Assembly: GCF_016107325.1 (NCBI RefSeq)
Contig: NZ_RCVT01000002.1
Coordinates: 248,001-312,000, forward strand
DNA length: 64,000 nucleotides
Source: Sphingomonas sp. MA1305
Lineage (GTDB): Bacteria; Pseudomonadota; Alphaproteobacteria; Sphingomonadales; Sphingomonadaceae
Reading direction: 5' to 3'
A program made the translations under genes and the position numbers. Of this stretch, positions 25,654-34,146 are shown piece by piece; the first letter of the stretch is position 1; every line of letters starts with the position of its first letter. A model generated the notes under the pieces. The model was not told the origin of the DNA. It made no database searches and saw only the letters and a list, made by a program, of their open reading frames with translations.

Positions 25654-27087
25654 TCACCCCAACCATCCGCCCGTGAACCCGGCACGCTGCAGGCCGCGGC
25701 GGATCGTCGGCGAGCGGCGCATGACGCGCCACACGCCCTCGTCGCGGGTGTTGGCGATCGCGCCGATGATCGCGCCCTGGTCGATGCCGAGATAGTCGCC
25801 GTCGACCCAGCCCGACTTGGGATCGACCGATCCGTTCTCCAGCTTGACGTCGGCATAGCGGAACGACGGGTTGAAACTGTCGAGGAAGCCATAGCGGCCG
25901 TAGAGCTTCGGCCAGGCCTTCATCGCGTTTGCCGCCGGCACGACGATCTCCGGCGCAAAGGCGAGGCTGCCAAGCGCGGCGGTCGGCGCCAGCGTGCCGT
26001 CGTCGCGCTCGTCGGGCTGGCCAAGCGGCCCGCGCGCCGAATAGCCGAAGAATTCGGCGGTGCGCCCCTTGAACGGCAATTGGACATTGCCCGGCCCGTC
26101 GCAGGCGGTCAGGCCCCAGATGTCGCGGCCATAGCCATCCCACTGCATCGGATTGGCGATGCAATAGGCGCGATTGGCATAGGTCGCGCGGCGGCTGTTC
26201 TCGAAATAATCGAACCCCGCCTGCCGCATCGTCGCATCGCGGATGCCGCGGAAGTCGATCCACATCTGGCTGTACTGGTGACCGAACAGCGGCGCGAAGG
26301 CGAGGTGACGGGTCGCCCCCTGCCCGCGCCAGAAGCCGGGATAGGTCCTCGTCCACGCATCCCAGGCCCCGTCGGCGAGCGGTTTGCCGCGGCTGCCGAG
26401 GCCGACGACATAGACCATCATCCCCTCGTTATACCCCTCCCACGGCCGCTCGATGAAGCCCTGGCCGGGATGCCAGCCCATCGACACGCTGCCGCGGGCG
26501 TTGGTGAACCACGGCCAGTCGGCGCGATCGGTGATCGTCTGCGCCAGCCGGCGGATCTCCGCCTCCGCCGGGTCGGCGCGGTCGTACCAGGCGCCGGCGA
26601 ACAGGATGCCGAGGAAGAGCAGGGTGGTGTCGACGCTGGAAAGTTCGGTGTCGCGGAAGCGCGCGCCGGTCTTCATGTCCAGGAAATGGTAGAAGAACCC
26701 CTTGTGCCCGCTCATTCCGGCCGGCGCGTCGCCCTGCGGCGCCGTGGCGAAGAAGCGCAGGGTGGTCAGCGTCAGGTCGCGCGCCTCGGCCCGCGTGATC
26801 CAGCCGCGCTCGACTCCGATCGGATAGGCGGTCAGGGCGAAGCCAACCGCCGCGATGCTGGCGAAGGACGGCGTCGGCCAGCGGTCCGGCACGAGGCCGT
26901 TGTCGTGATTGGCGAGATCCCAGAAGAAGCGGAAGGTGCGCTGTTCGAGGTCGTCGAACCAGCCCGGCAGTTTGGTCGCCGCCGGCGCGGCCACGGCCGC
27001 CTGCGGCAGGCCGGCGGCGGCCGCGGCGACGAGCGGCGCGCGCGCCAGCAGGGTGCGGCGATCGAGCGGAAACGGCGAAAAGGTCAT
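25654..27087 (-). CDS. Glycoamylase-domain glucanase (GH144-type endo-beta-1,2-glucanase candidate)
   Basis: A 477-residue protein with a twin-arginine-like signal, LDRRTLLARAPLV. An (alpha/alpha)6-barrel-type 'glycoamylase' domain (PF10091) follows, with FRFFWDLANHDNGLVPDRW near the start, then ELSSVDTTLLFLG and GYNEGMMVY. Characterised members of this domain group include GH144 endo-beta-1,2-glucanases, so beta-1,2-glucan or sophoro-oligosaccharides are the favoured substrates. Related, uncharacterised clades exist, so the specificity is tentative. The start overlaps LacI 2 by ATGA, and halogenase 3 follows after the repeat. GH3 and TBDR 2 carry the same operator type as LacI 2. Confidence 0.8.
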   Translation of the reverse strand: MTFSPFPLDRRTLLARAPLVAAAAAGLPQAAVAAPAATKLPGWFDDLEQRTFRFFWDLANHDNGLVPDRWPTPSFASIAAVGFALTAYPIGVERGWITRAEARDLTLTTLRFFATAPQGDAPAGMSGHKGFFYHFLDMKTGARFRDTELSSVDTTLLFLGILFAGAWYDRADPAEAEIRRLAQTITDRADWPWFTNARGSVSMGWHPGQGFIERPWEGYNEGMMVYVVGLGSRGKPLADGAWDAWTRTYPGFWRGQGATRHLAFAPLFGHQYSQMWIDFRGIRDATMRQAGFDYFENSRRATYANRAYCIANPMQWDGYGRDIWGLTACDGPGNVQLPFKGRTAEFFGYSARGPLGQPDERDDGTLAPTAALGSLAFAPEIVVPAANAMKAWPKLYGRYGFLDSFNPSFRYADVKLENGSVDPKSGWVDGDYLGIDQGAIIGAIANTRDEGVWRVMRRSPTIRRGLQRAGFTGGWLG

Positions 27088-28085
27088 GATGCTCCGGCGG
27101 CTGTGGTCAGGCGGGGGATGAATTCGGTCGGCACGGTCTGCGTCTCGGGCGTCAGCGTCGCGCCCTCCAGCGCGTCGATCAGCCGGGCGACGGCGCGCGC
27201 GCCCATCTCCGCCAGCGGCACGCGTACCGTGGTCAGGCCGAGATAGCGGGACAGTGGAATGTCGTCGAAACCGGCGATGGCGACCTCGCCCGGCACCGCC
27301 GTGCCGGCGTCGCGCAAGGCGGTCAGCGCGCCCAGCGCCATCTGGTCGTTGGCGGCGACGATCGCGTCGAAGGCGATTCCGCGTGCGCGCAGCATCGCCA
27401 CCGCCGCGCCGCCCGATTCTTCGTGGAAGTCGCCGACGACCACGGTCGGCTGCACGCCGGGCAGATGCCGCGCGCAGGCGGCGAGGAAGGCGTCGCGCCG
27501 CTCCTGCGCATCGATATTGCCGTCCGGGCCGGCGATATGGACGAGCGCGCGGCGCCCGGTGGCGACGACATGCGCGACGACCGCCGCCATTCCGGCGCCA
27601 TTGTCGATGCGGAAGGCGGCATGGCCGGCGCCGTCGTGCGAATTGACCAGCACCGCGGGCACGTCGCGTGGCAAGGCATCGTCGAGGCCGGCGGCATCGA
27701 GCTGTGGTGCCATCACCACCAGCCCGTCGACGCGTCCGCGCATCGACCGCACCGCCTGCGCCGCCAGCGCCGCATCGGCATGCATGTTGGACAGCAGCAG
27801 GTGGTAACCGCGCGCCGTCACCTCGCGGTCCATGCCGCGGACGATCTCCGAAAAGAATTCGCCGTGCAGATCGGGCAGGACGACGCCGATCGCGTGGCTG
27901 CGCGCCAGCGACAGGCTGCGCGCGCCTGCATGCGGCACATAGCCCAGCGACTTGGCGGCGGCGAGCACGCGGGCCCGCGTGTCGGGATGGACGCTGCTGT
28001 GTCCGTTGAGCGCGCGCGACACGGAGGCGACCGATACGTCGGCCTCGCGCGCCACGTCGCGGATCGTGGCGGATGCCTGTCTCAC
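27084..28085 (-). CDS. LacI-family transcriptional regulator 2
   Basis: A 333-residue LacI/GalR-type repressor. The helix-turn-helix TIRDVAREADVSVASVSRAL is at residues 7-26, the hinge reads VLAAAKSLGYVP, and the ligand-binding domain ends with the VAIAGFDDIPLSRY signature. It starts at GTG with GGGAGGGGAGGG upstream. It is divergent from the GH3 gene with a GTAACCGGTTAC palindrome between them and translationally coupled to the GH144-type glucanase. It probably represses the glucanase operon, GH3 and TBDR 2, with an oligosaccharide or sugar as inducer. Confidence 0.93.
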   Translation of the reverse strand: MRQASATIRDVAREADVSVASVSRALNGHSSVHPDTRARVLAAAKSLGYVPHAGARSLSLARSHAIGVVLPDLHGEFFSEIVRGMDREVTARGYHLLLSNMHADAALAAQAVRSMRGRVDGLVVMAPQLDAAGLDDALPRDVPAVLVNSHDGAGHAAFRIDNGAGMAAVVAHVVATGRRALVHIAGPDGNIDAQERRDAFLAACARHLPGVQPTVVVGDFHEESGGAAVAMLRARGIAFDAIVAANDQMALGALTALRDAGTAVPGEVAIAGFDDIPLSRYLGLTTVRVPLAEMGARAVARLIDALEGATLTPETQTVPTEFIPRLTTAAGAS

Positions 28086-28158
28086 GTCCCTCCCCTCCCA
28101 GTCGAGCCGGCGCTGCTATACCGGCGGCATCGCGGCTTGTGCGATCCCTATCGGCTGT

Positions 28159-28170
28159 GTAACCGGTTAC
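28159..28170. promoter_or_regulatory. LacI operator between LacI 2 and GH3
   Basis: A perfect 12-bp palindrome, GTAACCGGTTAC, lies 74 bases from the LacI 2 start and 88 bases from the GH3 start. It is identical to the site at 23899-23910 upstream of TBDR 2, so it probably serves autoregulation and GH3 control. Confidence 0.75.
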
Positions 28171-28258
28171 AACAACGCGTCAACGCGAAAAGCCGGATGG
28201 TCCGACGACGGATCGCGGGTACACGGCGGACGCGAGCGTGAGGGGAGTTTCGTTAGCT

Positions 28259-30535
28259 ATGACCGACATCACCATTTCGCGGCGTGCGGCGCTGATGGGC
28301 GCGGGCGCGATCGTCGCCTGGGCGTCCAGCCCGGCGCGCGCGCTGCTCGCCCAGGCGGACCCGCAGGCGCTGCCCGCGCGCATCGAAGCGATCGTCCAGC
28401 GCATGACGCTGGAGGAGAAGGCCGGGCAGCTGCAGCTCAACGCCGCGGCATGGAGCGGCGGCATCGCCACCGGCCTCAACCCGCCGTCGAACGGCCCGAG
28501 CTTCGAAGGCCAGGTCGCGGATGCGGTGGCGGGCAAGCTGACCGGCGTGTTCAACGGCAATGGCGCGGAAATGGCGCGGCGGATGCAGGATGCGGTGATG
28601 CGCCAGTCGCGGCTCAAGATCCCGCTGATCTTCGCCGCCGACGTGATCCACGGCCATCGCACCATCTTCCCGGTGCCGGTCGCCGAGGCGGCGAGCTTCG
28701 ACCCCGATCTCGCGATGCGCACTGCGCGCATGGCGGCCTATGAAGCCGCGGCGGCGGGCATCGACTGGACCTTCTTCCCGATGGTCGACATCGCCCGCGA
28801 CCAGCGCTGGGGCCGGACTATGGAAGGCGCCGGCGAGGACCCGTTGCTCGGCCAGCTGTTCGCCGCCGCGCGCGTCAAGGGCTTCCAGGGCAGGAACCTC
28901 GCCGATGCCGATGCGGTGATGGCCTGCGTCAAGCATTTCGCGGCCTATGGCGCGGCGGAAAGCGGGCTCGACTATAACAGCGTCGACCTGTCCGAACGGA
29001 CGCTGCGCGAGGTCTATCTGCCGCCGTACAAGGCCGGGTTCGATGCCGGCGCGATGAGCGGCATGGCCTCGTTCAACGAGATCAACGGCATCCCCTCGCA
29101 CGGCAATCCGTGGCTGCTGCGCAAGGTGTTGCGCGACGAATGGCGGTTCCCCGGCTTCATCGTCGGCGACTATACCGGCGACGAGGAGATGATCGCGGCC
29201 GGCTTCGCCAAGGACGGCAAGGATGCCGCGCGCATCGCCTTGCTGGCGGGCGTCGATATGTCGATGCAGTCCAACCTCTATGCGCAGCATCTGCCGGCGC
29301 TGGTGCGCGAGGGCGCGGTGCCGCAGGCGGTGCTGGACGAATCGGTGCGGCGCGTGCTGGCGGTGAAGCACCAGCTCGGCCTGTTCGACGACCCGTTCCG
29401 CCGCATCGACACCAAGCGCGAAACCGCGCGGTCGCGCACCAAGCCGGCGCTCGCCCTGTCGCGCGAGGCGGCGCAGAAGGCGATGGTGCTGCTGAAGAAC
29501 GACGGCGACCTGCTGCCGCTCGACCCGTCACGCAGGATCGCGCTGATCGGCCCGTTCGCCAGCGGCCAGCACGACCTCAACGGCCCGTGGGTGGTCTATG
29601 GCGACAACAACCGAGCGATCGACCTGGCGACCGGCGTCAAGGCGGCGGGCGCGCGCAACGTCTCGGTGACGCCGGGCTCGGGTGTCGAGGAGCCGCTGGC
29701 CGGCGGCATCGACGCGGCGGTCGCGGCGGCGCGGGCGGCGGACGTGGTCGTGCTGGCGATCGGCGAGAGCGAGACGATGTCGGGCGAGGCGCAGTCGCGC
29801 ACCGCGATCACCGTGCCCGCGCCGCAGATGGCGCTGGCCGAGGCGGTGGCGGCGACCGGCAAGCCGATCGTCGTGCTGCTCAAGAACGGCCGCGGCCTCG
29901 CGCTGGAGGGCGCGGTCAAGGACGCGCCGGCGATCCTCGTCACTTGGTTCCTCGGTTCGGAGACCGGCCATGCCATCGCCGACGTCCTGTTCGGCAGGGT
30001 CGGTCCCTCCGGCCGCCTGCCGCTGAGCTTCCCGCACGAAAGCGGACAGGAGCCCTATTATTACGCGCACAAGGCGACCGGGCGGCCGGCACCGGACGGA
30101 CCGCGACAGCCCTACAAGGCGCAGTGGCGCACCTCGCCCAACGCCGCCCTCTATCCGTTCGGCCACGGCCTGACCTACGGCAAGGTGAGCTATGCCGCGC
30201 CGGTGGTGCCCGCGACATTGCCCTGGGACGGGCGGATCGAGGTGGCGGCGACCGTCACCAACAGCGGCACGCGGCCGTGCGAGGAGCTGGTGCAGCTCTA
30301 TATCCGCGACCGCGTCGCCAGCATCACCCGGCCGGTCCGCGAGATGAAGGCGTTCCGCAAGGTCGCGCTGGCGCCCGGCAAGAGCGAGCGCGTCGCCTTC
30401 ACCCTGACCCGCGAGCAATTGCAGTTCCTCGGCAAGGACCTGCAGCCGACCGTCGAGCCGGGTACGTTCGACGTGTGGATCGCCCCATCGGCGCAGGCGG
30501 ATGGCGTGCACGGCACCTTCGACCTGGTGCGATAA
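28259..30535 (+). CDS. GH3 beta-glucosidase (BglX-like)
   Basis: A 758-residue GH3 enzyme with a twin-arginine-type leader, SRRAALMGAG, pointing to the periplasm. The N-terminal barrel has RWGRTMEGAGEDP, VKHFAAYG and the nucleophile region GFIVGDYTGDEE (about D304). The second domain has GESETMSGEAQSR carrying the acid/base candidate, and a C-terminal fibronectin-like domain follows. Start ATG 28259 has GAGGGGAG upstream. The longer frame adds an unlikely leader. It probably releases glucose from the beta-gluco-oligosaccharides produced by the GH144-type enzyme. Divergent from LacI 2, with the shared operator between them. Confidence 0.95.
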   Translation: MTDITISRRAALMGAGAIVAWASSPARALLAQADPQALPARIEAIVQRMTLEEKAGQLQLNAAAWSGGIATGLNPPSNGPSFEGQVADAVAGKLTGVFNGNGAEMARRMQDAVMRQSRLKIPLIFAADVIHGHRTIFPVPVAEAASFDPDLAMRTARMAAYEAAAAGIDWTFFPMVDIARDQRWGRTMEGAGEDPLLGQLFAAARVKGFQGRNLADADAVMACVKHFAAYGAAESGLDYNSVDLSERTLREVYLPPYKAGFDAGAMSGMASFNEINGIPSHGNPWLLRKVLRDEWRFPGFIVGDYTGDEEMIAAGFAKDGKDAARIALLAGVDMSMQSNLYAQHLPALVREGAVPQAVLDESVRRVLAVKHQLGLFDDPFRRIDTKRETARSRTKPALALSREAAQKAMVLLKNDGDLLPLDPSRRIALIGPFASGQHDLNGPWVVYGDNNRAIDLATGVKAAGARNVSVTPGSGVEEPLAGGIDAAVAAARAADVVVLAIGESETMSGEAQSRTAITVPAPQMALAEAVAATGKPIVVLLKNGRGLALEGAVKDAPAILVTWFLGSETGHAIADVLFGRVGPSGRLPLSFPHESGQEPYYYAHKATGRPAPDGPRQPYKAQWRTSPNAALYPFGHGLTYGKVSYAAPVVPATLPWDGRIEVAATVTNSGTRPCEELVQLYIRDRVASITRPVREMKAFRKVALAPGKSERVAFTLTREQLQFLGKDLQPTVEPGTFDVWIAPSAQADGVHGTFDLVR

Positions 30536-30644
30536 GGTGTGCGGTCGGGCCGCTCGTGACCCGGCATCCGGGCGACGACGGGAGGCGCTTGGTACCGCCA
30601 CGGCAGACGGCCGGCGGCCTCGACCGCGGTGGCGAGATGGCGCC

Positions 30645-31196
30645 ATGCCGCTGCGGCGGCTGACGCCACTCGCCGTGCTGGTGCTGGCCGGTTGCGCAGG
30701 CGGCTATCGCCCGGTCAGCGACACGCCGGTACAGATCGGCCGGCCTTATAGCGTGCGCGGCCATCGCTATGTGCCCGCGCCCGCGCCCGATTACGACATG
30801 CTGGGCTATGCCAGCTGGTATGGCGGGGAATCGGGACATCGTACCGCGCTCGGCGAGAAGTTCAGGGCACGCTGGCTGACCGGCGCGCATCGCACCTTGC
30901 CGCTGCCGACCTATGTCGAGGTCACTTCGCTCGCCACCGGCCGTCGCATCCTGGTGCGGATCAACGATCGCGGACCATTCGCCGGGGGCGACAGCCGGAT
31001 CATCGACCTGGCGCAGGGCGCGGCGAACGAACTGGGGCTGACGGGCAGCCCGGCGGCCGTGCGCGTGCGGGTCGTCACGCCGGACGAGGGCGATCGGGCC
31101 CGGCTGCGGCGCGGCAAGGCGGCGACTCCGCTTCCCCCGGTTGCGGAGGACGTACTGCAAAGCTTTCGGGCGCAACTGGCGGCATCGCACCACTGA
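30645..31196 (+). CDS. rlpA: RlpA-like lipoprotein (double-psi beta-barrel)
   Basis: A 183-residue lipoprotein. A signal peptide with lipobox LVLAGC puts the acylated Cys at about residue 16. A RlpA-type double-psi beta-barrel follows, with GYASWYGGESGHRTALGE, RINDRGPF and IDLAQGAANELG. Family members bind or cleave denuded peptidoglycan and act in cell-envelope maintenance or division. There is no SPOR domain, so this is a short form. The ATG at 30645 starts the signal peptide directly. It follows GH3 by 109 bases with no obvious functional link. Confidence 0.87.
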   Translation: MPLRRLTPLAVLVLAGCAGGYRPVSDTPVQIGRPYSVRGHRYVPAPAPDYDMLGYASWYGGESGHRTALGEKFRARWLTGAHRTLPLPTYVEVTSLATGRRILVRINDRGPFAGGDSRIIDLAQGAANELGLTGSPAAVRVRVVTPDEGDRARLRRGKAATPLPPVAEDVLQSFRAQLAASHH

Positions 31197-31274
31197 ACGG
31201 TCCTGCAGGTGTGTTGCATCAGCCTGTAACACTGGCGCGCGATCGGTCGCCCTCCACAGCACCGGTCGCCCGTC

Positions 31275-32447
31275 ATGATCTTCCTCCTTGCCGTCGCTCT
31301 AGCCTCTACCCCGGTCGCCAGCCGGCTCGTTCCCGAACGGGTCGTCATGCTCATGCGCCACGGCGTCCGCGCGCCGATCGACGGCGAGGCCCCTGCCGAC
31401 ACGCGCAGCGCCGCGCCGTGGCCGCACTGGCCGGTGGCGGCGGAACAGATGACGCCGCACGGGCTCGCTGCGCTGCGTATCCGCGGTCGGGACGATCGCG
31501 CGTGGCTGGCGGCGGCGGGGCTGCTGTCTCGGCGTGGCTGCCCCGCCGATGGCGAGGTGCGCGTGCACAGCAACGTCAGCCAGCGCACGATCGACAGCGC
31601 CGCTGCCTTTCTGGCCGGCTTCGCGCCCGGCTGTCCGATCGCGGTCGAGCATCAGCGCGAGGGGACCGTCGACCCCTTGTTCGAAGCGTTGCGCGCCGGG
31701 GCCACCGACTTCGATGCCGCGACGGCGGTCCGGGCGATCGAGCGGCATACCGGCGGCATCGCCCGGCTGGCGGCGCGCCATCGCGGCGAACTGACGCTGC
31801 TCGACCACGTCCTCGCCTGCCCGGGCACCCACGATTGTACGCCGCCCGCGCCGGAGACCGTCGGCGCCACGCCCGACGGCCGCGGCATCGAATTGAGCGG
31901 CGCGATCCGCAAGGCGTCGGGCACGGCGCAGGTGCTGCTGCTCGAATATGCGCAAGGACTGCCGATGCGCGAGGTCGGCTGGGGCCGCGCCGATGCGGCG
32001 ACGATCCGGCGGCTCGGCCGGCTGCACGCCGCGCTGTTCGACGTCTTCACCCGGCCGCCCTATATGGCCGCGCATCAGGCCGGGCCGATCGGCCGCGCGA
32101 TCATCGCCGACCTGACCGCCCCGCACGGATCAGCCCTGTCCCTCTATGTCGGCCATGACACCAACGTCACGGCGCTCGCCGCGGCGCTCGGCGTGCCGCT
32201 GCGCACGCCCGATTATGCCGATGGCGACGTCGCGCCGGGCGGCGCGCTGGCGCTGACGCTGCTGCGCGATCCGGTCACCGGCGCCAGCTACGTCCGCATC
32301 CGCTACCGCACGCAACCGCTGGCGGCGCTGCGCCATCTGACGCCCGGGGTGACCAGCACGACGATACGCATGCCGGGCTGTGCGACGCTGTGCCCGTTGC
32401 CCCGCTTCGTCGCTCTGCTGTCCCGCCGCCTCGCGCCGGCGCGCTAG
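31275..32447 (+). CDS. Histidine acid phosphatase (phytase/AppA-like)
   Basis: A 390-residue branch-2 histidine phosphatase. The phosphate pocket RHGVRAP (catalytic H29) follows a weak signal peptide, and GHDTN near the C-terminus gives the proton-donor Asp. Several cysteines (for example GTHDCTPP and MPGCATLCPLP) suggest disulfides and a periplasmic location. Family members release phosphate from phytate, glucose-1-phosphate or other esters. The substrate cannot be chosen from sequence. It stands alone between the RlpA gene and the repeat-containing gap. Confidence 0.9.
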   Translation: MIFLLAVALASTPVASRLVPERVVMLMRHGVRAPIDGEAPADTRSAAPWPHWPVAAEQMTPHGLAALRIRGRDDRAWLAAAGLLSRRGCPADGEVRVHSNVSQRTIDSAAAFLAGFAPGCPIAVEHQREGTVDPLFEALRAGATDFDAATAVRAIERHTGGIARLAARHRGELTLLDHVLACPGTHDCTPPAPETVGATPDGRGIELSGAIRKASGTAQVLLLEYAQGLPMREVGWGRADAATIRRLGRLHAALFDVFTRPPYMAAHQAGPIGRAIIADLTAPHGSALSLYVGHDTNVTALAAALGVPLRTPDYADGDVAPGGALALTLLRDPVTGASYVRIRYRTQPLAALRHLTPGVTSTTIRMPGCATLCPLPRFVALLSRRLAPAR

Positions 32448-32847
32448 AGCCGATCGCCATTCGGCATGGCCGGCCATGGTTCGTCATTCCCGTGGAGGCG
32501 GGGATCCAGACCCTCTGACGTCACAGCTCTACAAGCCGCCTCCGCGCGTCTGGATGTCCGCCTTCGCGGAATGACGGAAGGGCGCTTCCAAAGCCTGCGA
32601 TGCTGAATGGCGATCGGTCCTAGGGTCTGATCCACCGTCGTAGACGTGGCAGCGGCCCACGCTCCCACCCGATCGCCCGAAGCGTGACCTGATTGGGCGG
32701 TCGGGCGGGGCGTTGGCCCGCTCCGACCCCGATCCGGCTTTGCCGGTCCAAACACGAGTATACTTTTTACGACAGCGATGCTGCCGATACGGACACAAAG
32801 GTTTGTAACATAGTTTTGCCCGCACCCAGCCCAGATTGAGGTGCCCG
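32448..32847. other. 400-bp gap: repeat plus AT-rich promoter region
   Basis: No coding sequence is supported here. The left third is a family X repeat, the middle is plain GC-rich sequence, and the last 90 bases are AT-rich (GAGTATACTTTTTACG and ACAAAGGTTTGTAAC), probably the promoter of the MFS operon at 32848. GTTTGT/ACAAA arms around 32790-32800 form a weak inverted repeat. Confidence 0.5.
32482..32575. repeat. REP/MITE-like element, family X, second copy
   Basis: A 94-bp element starts CGTCATTCCCG, has GATCCAGA near its left end and GTCTGGAT near its right, and ends CGGAATGACG, so the termini are inverted. It matches the layout of 4933-5026. Confidence 0.75.
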
Positions 32848-34146
32848 ATGGCGACCACAGCAGCGACCTTGACGGGGGCGGCACCGCCGCGCCCCGATGA
32901 CACGAAGCGCGCGCGCAAGGCCTTGCAGTCGCTCAATTTCTTCATGGCGGACATGCAGGCGGGCATCGGCCCCTTTCTTGGCGTCTTCCTGCAGCAGCGC
33001 GGCTGGCACACGGGGCCGATCGGCACGGTGATGACCGCCGGTGGCGTTGCCGGCATGGTGATGACGGTGCCCGCCGGCGCCTTCATCGACCATACTCCGC
33101 ACAAGCGCTGGGTGGTGATCGTCACCGGCATCTGCACGGTGCTCGCCTCGTTCCTGATCCTGTGGTCGCAGACCGGACTGGTCGTCACGGTCAGCCAGGT
33201 CGCCACCGCGATCGCCGGCGCGGCGATCGGCCCGGCGGTGACCGGCATGACGCTCGGCATCGTCCGGCAGAAGGGCTTCAACGCCCAGAACGGCCGCAAC
33301 CAGGCGTGGAACCATGCCGGCAACATGATCGGTGCGGGTCTGTCCGGCTGGCTCGGCTGGAAGTTCGGCATGCCGGCGATCTTCTATCTCGCCGCCGCCT
33401 TCGGCGTGCTGGCGATCATCAGCGTGCTGATGATCCCGGAACGCGCGATCGACCACCGCGCCGCGCGCGGGCTGGAGGGCGACAAAGGCAAGGACGAGGA
33501 TCAGGGCGGCCAGGCGGAGGGCTTCAAGACGCTGCTCCGGAACAAGCCGATGCTGATCCTCGCCGCCTGCCTTGCCTGTTTCCACCTCGGCAATGGCGCG
33601 ATGCTGCCGCTCTACGGCCTCGCCGTCGTCGGCGCCGGCAAGGGCAATGCGGCGATGTTCACCGCCACCACCGTCGTCGTCGCGCAGGCGGTGATGATCG
33701 TCACCAGCCTGATCGCGATGAAGGTCGCGGCCGGGCGCGGCTATTGGCTGGTGCTGCTGATCTCGTTCGCGGCATTGCCGGTGCGCGGGCTGATCGCGGG
33801 CAGCGTCATCGAACATTGGGGCGTGTGGCCGGTGCAGGCGCTCGATGGCATCGGCGCCGGGCTGCAAAGCGTGGCGGTACCGGGTCTCGTCGCCTGCCTG
33901 CTCAACGGCACCGGCCGGGTCAATGTCGGCCAGGGCGCGGTGATGACGATCCAAGGCGTCGGCGCCAGTCTGTCGCCGGCGATCGGCGGCTGGCTGGCGC
34001 AGCTGCTCGGTTACAAGGCGGCCTTCTTCATCCTTGGCAGCTTCGCGCTGGTCAGCCTGGCGCTGTGGATCGGCTTCGCCGCCACCCTGCGCCCCGCCTG
34101 CAGCGGCACGCACGACACCGACGACACGACGGAGCAGGCGGCATGA
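32848..34146 (+). CDS. MFS transporter of unknown substrate
   Basis: A 432-residue major facilitator with about twelve helices. The N-terminal half has FFMADMQAGIGPFLGVFL, and GAFIDHTPHKRWVV is the loop-2/3 motif. A charged central loop contains a Lys/Asp/Glu-rich run (about 220-235). ATG 32848 has GAGG six bases upstream. Its stop overlaps the start of the metallophosphoesterase gene (ATGA), and that gene overlaps the permease gene in turn, so all three form one operon. The substrate is unknown. The context suggests an anion, phosphate-ester or oxyanion role, but that is weak inference. Confidence 0.8.
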   Translation: MATTAATLTGAAPPRPDDTKRARKALQSLNFFMADMQAGIGPFLGVFLQQRGWHTGPIGTVMTAGGVAGMVMTVPAGAFIDHTPHKRWVVIVTGICTVLASFLILWSQTGLVVTVSQVATAIAGAAIGPAVTGMTLGIVRQKGFNAQNGRNQAWNHAGNMIGAGLSGWLGWKFGMPAIFYLAAAFGVLAIISVLMIPERAIDHRAARGLEGDKGKDEDQGGQAEGFKTLLRNKPMLILAACLACFHLGNGAMLPLYGLAVVGAGKGNAAMFTATTVVVAQAVMIVTSLIAMKVAAGRGYWLVLLISFAALPVRGLIAGSVIEHWGVWPVQALDGIGAGLQSVAVPGLVACLLNGTGRVNVGQGAVMTIQGVGASLSPAIGGWLAQLLGYKAAFFILGSFALVSLALWIGFAATLRPACSGTHDTDDTTEQAA

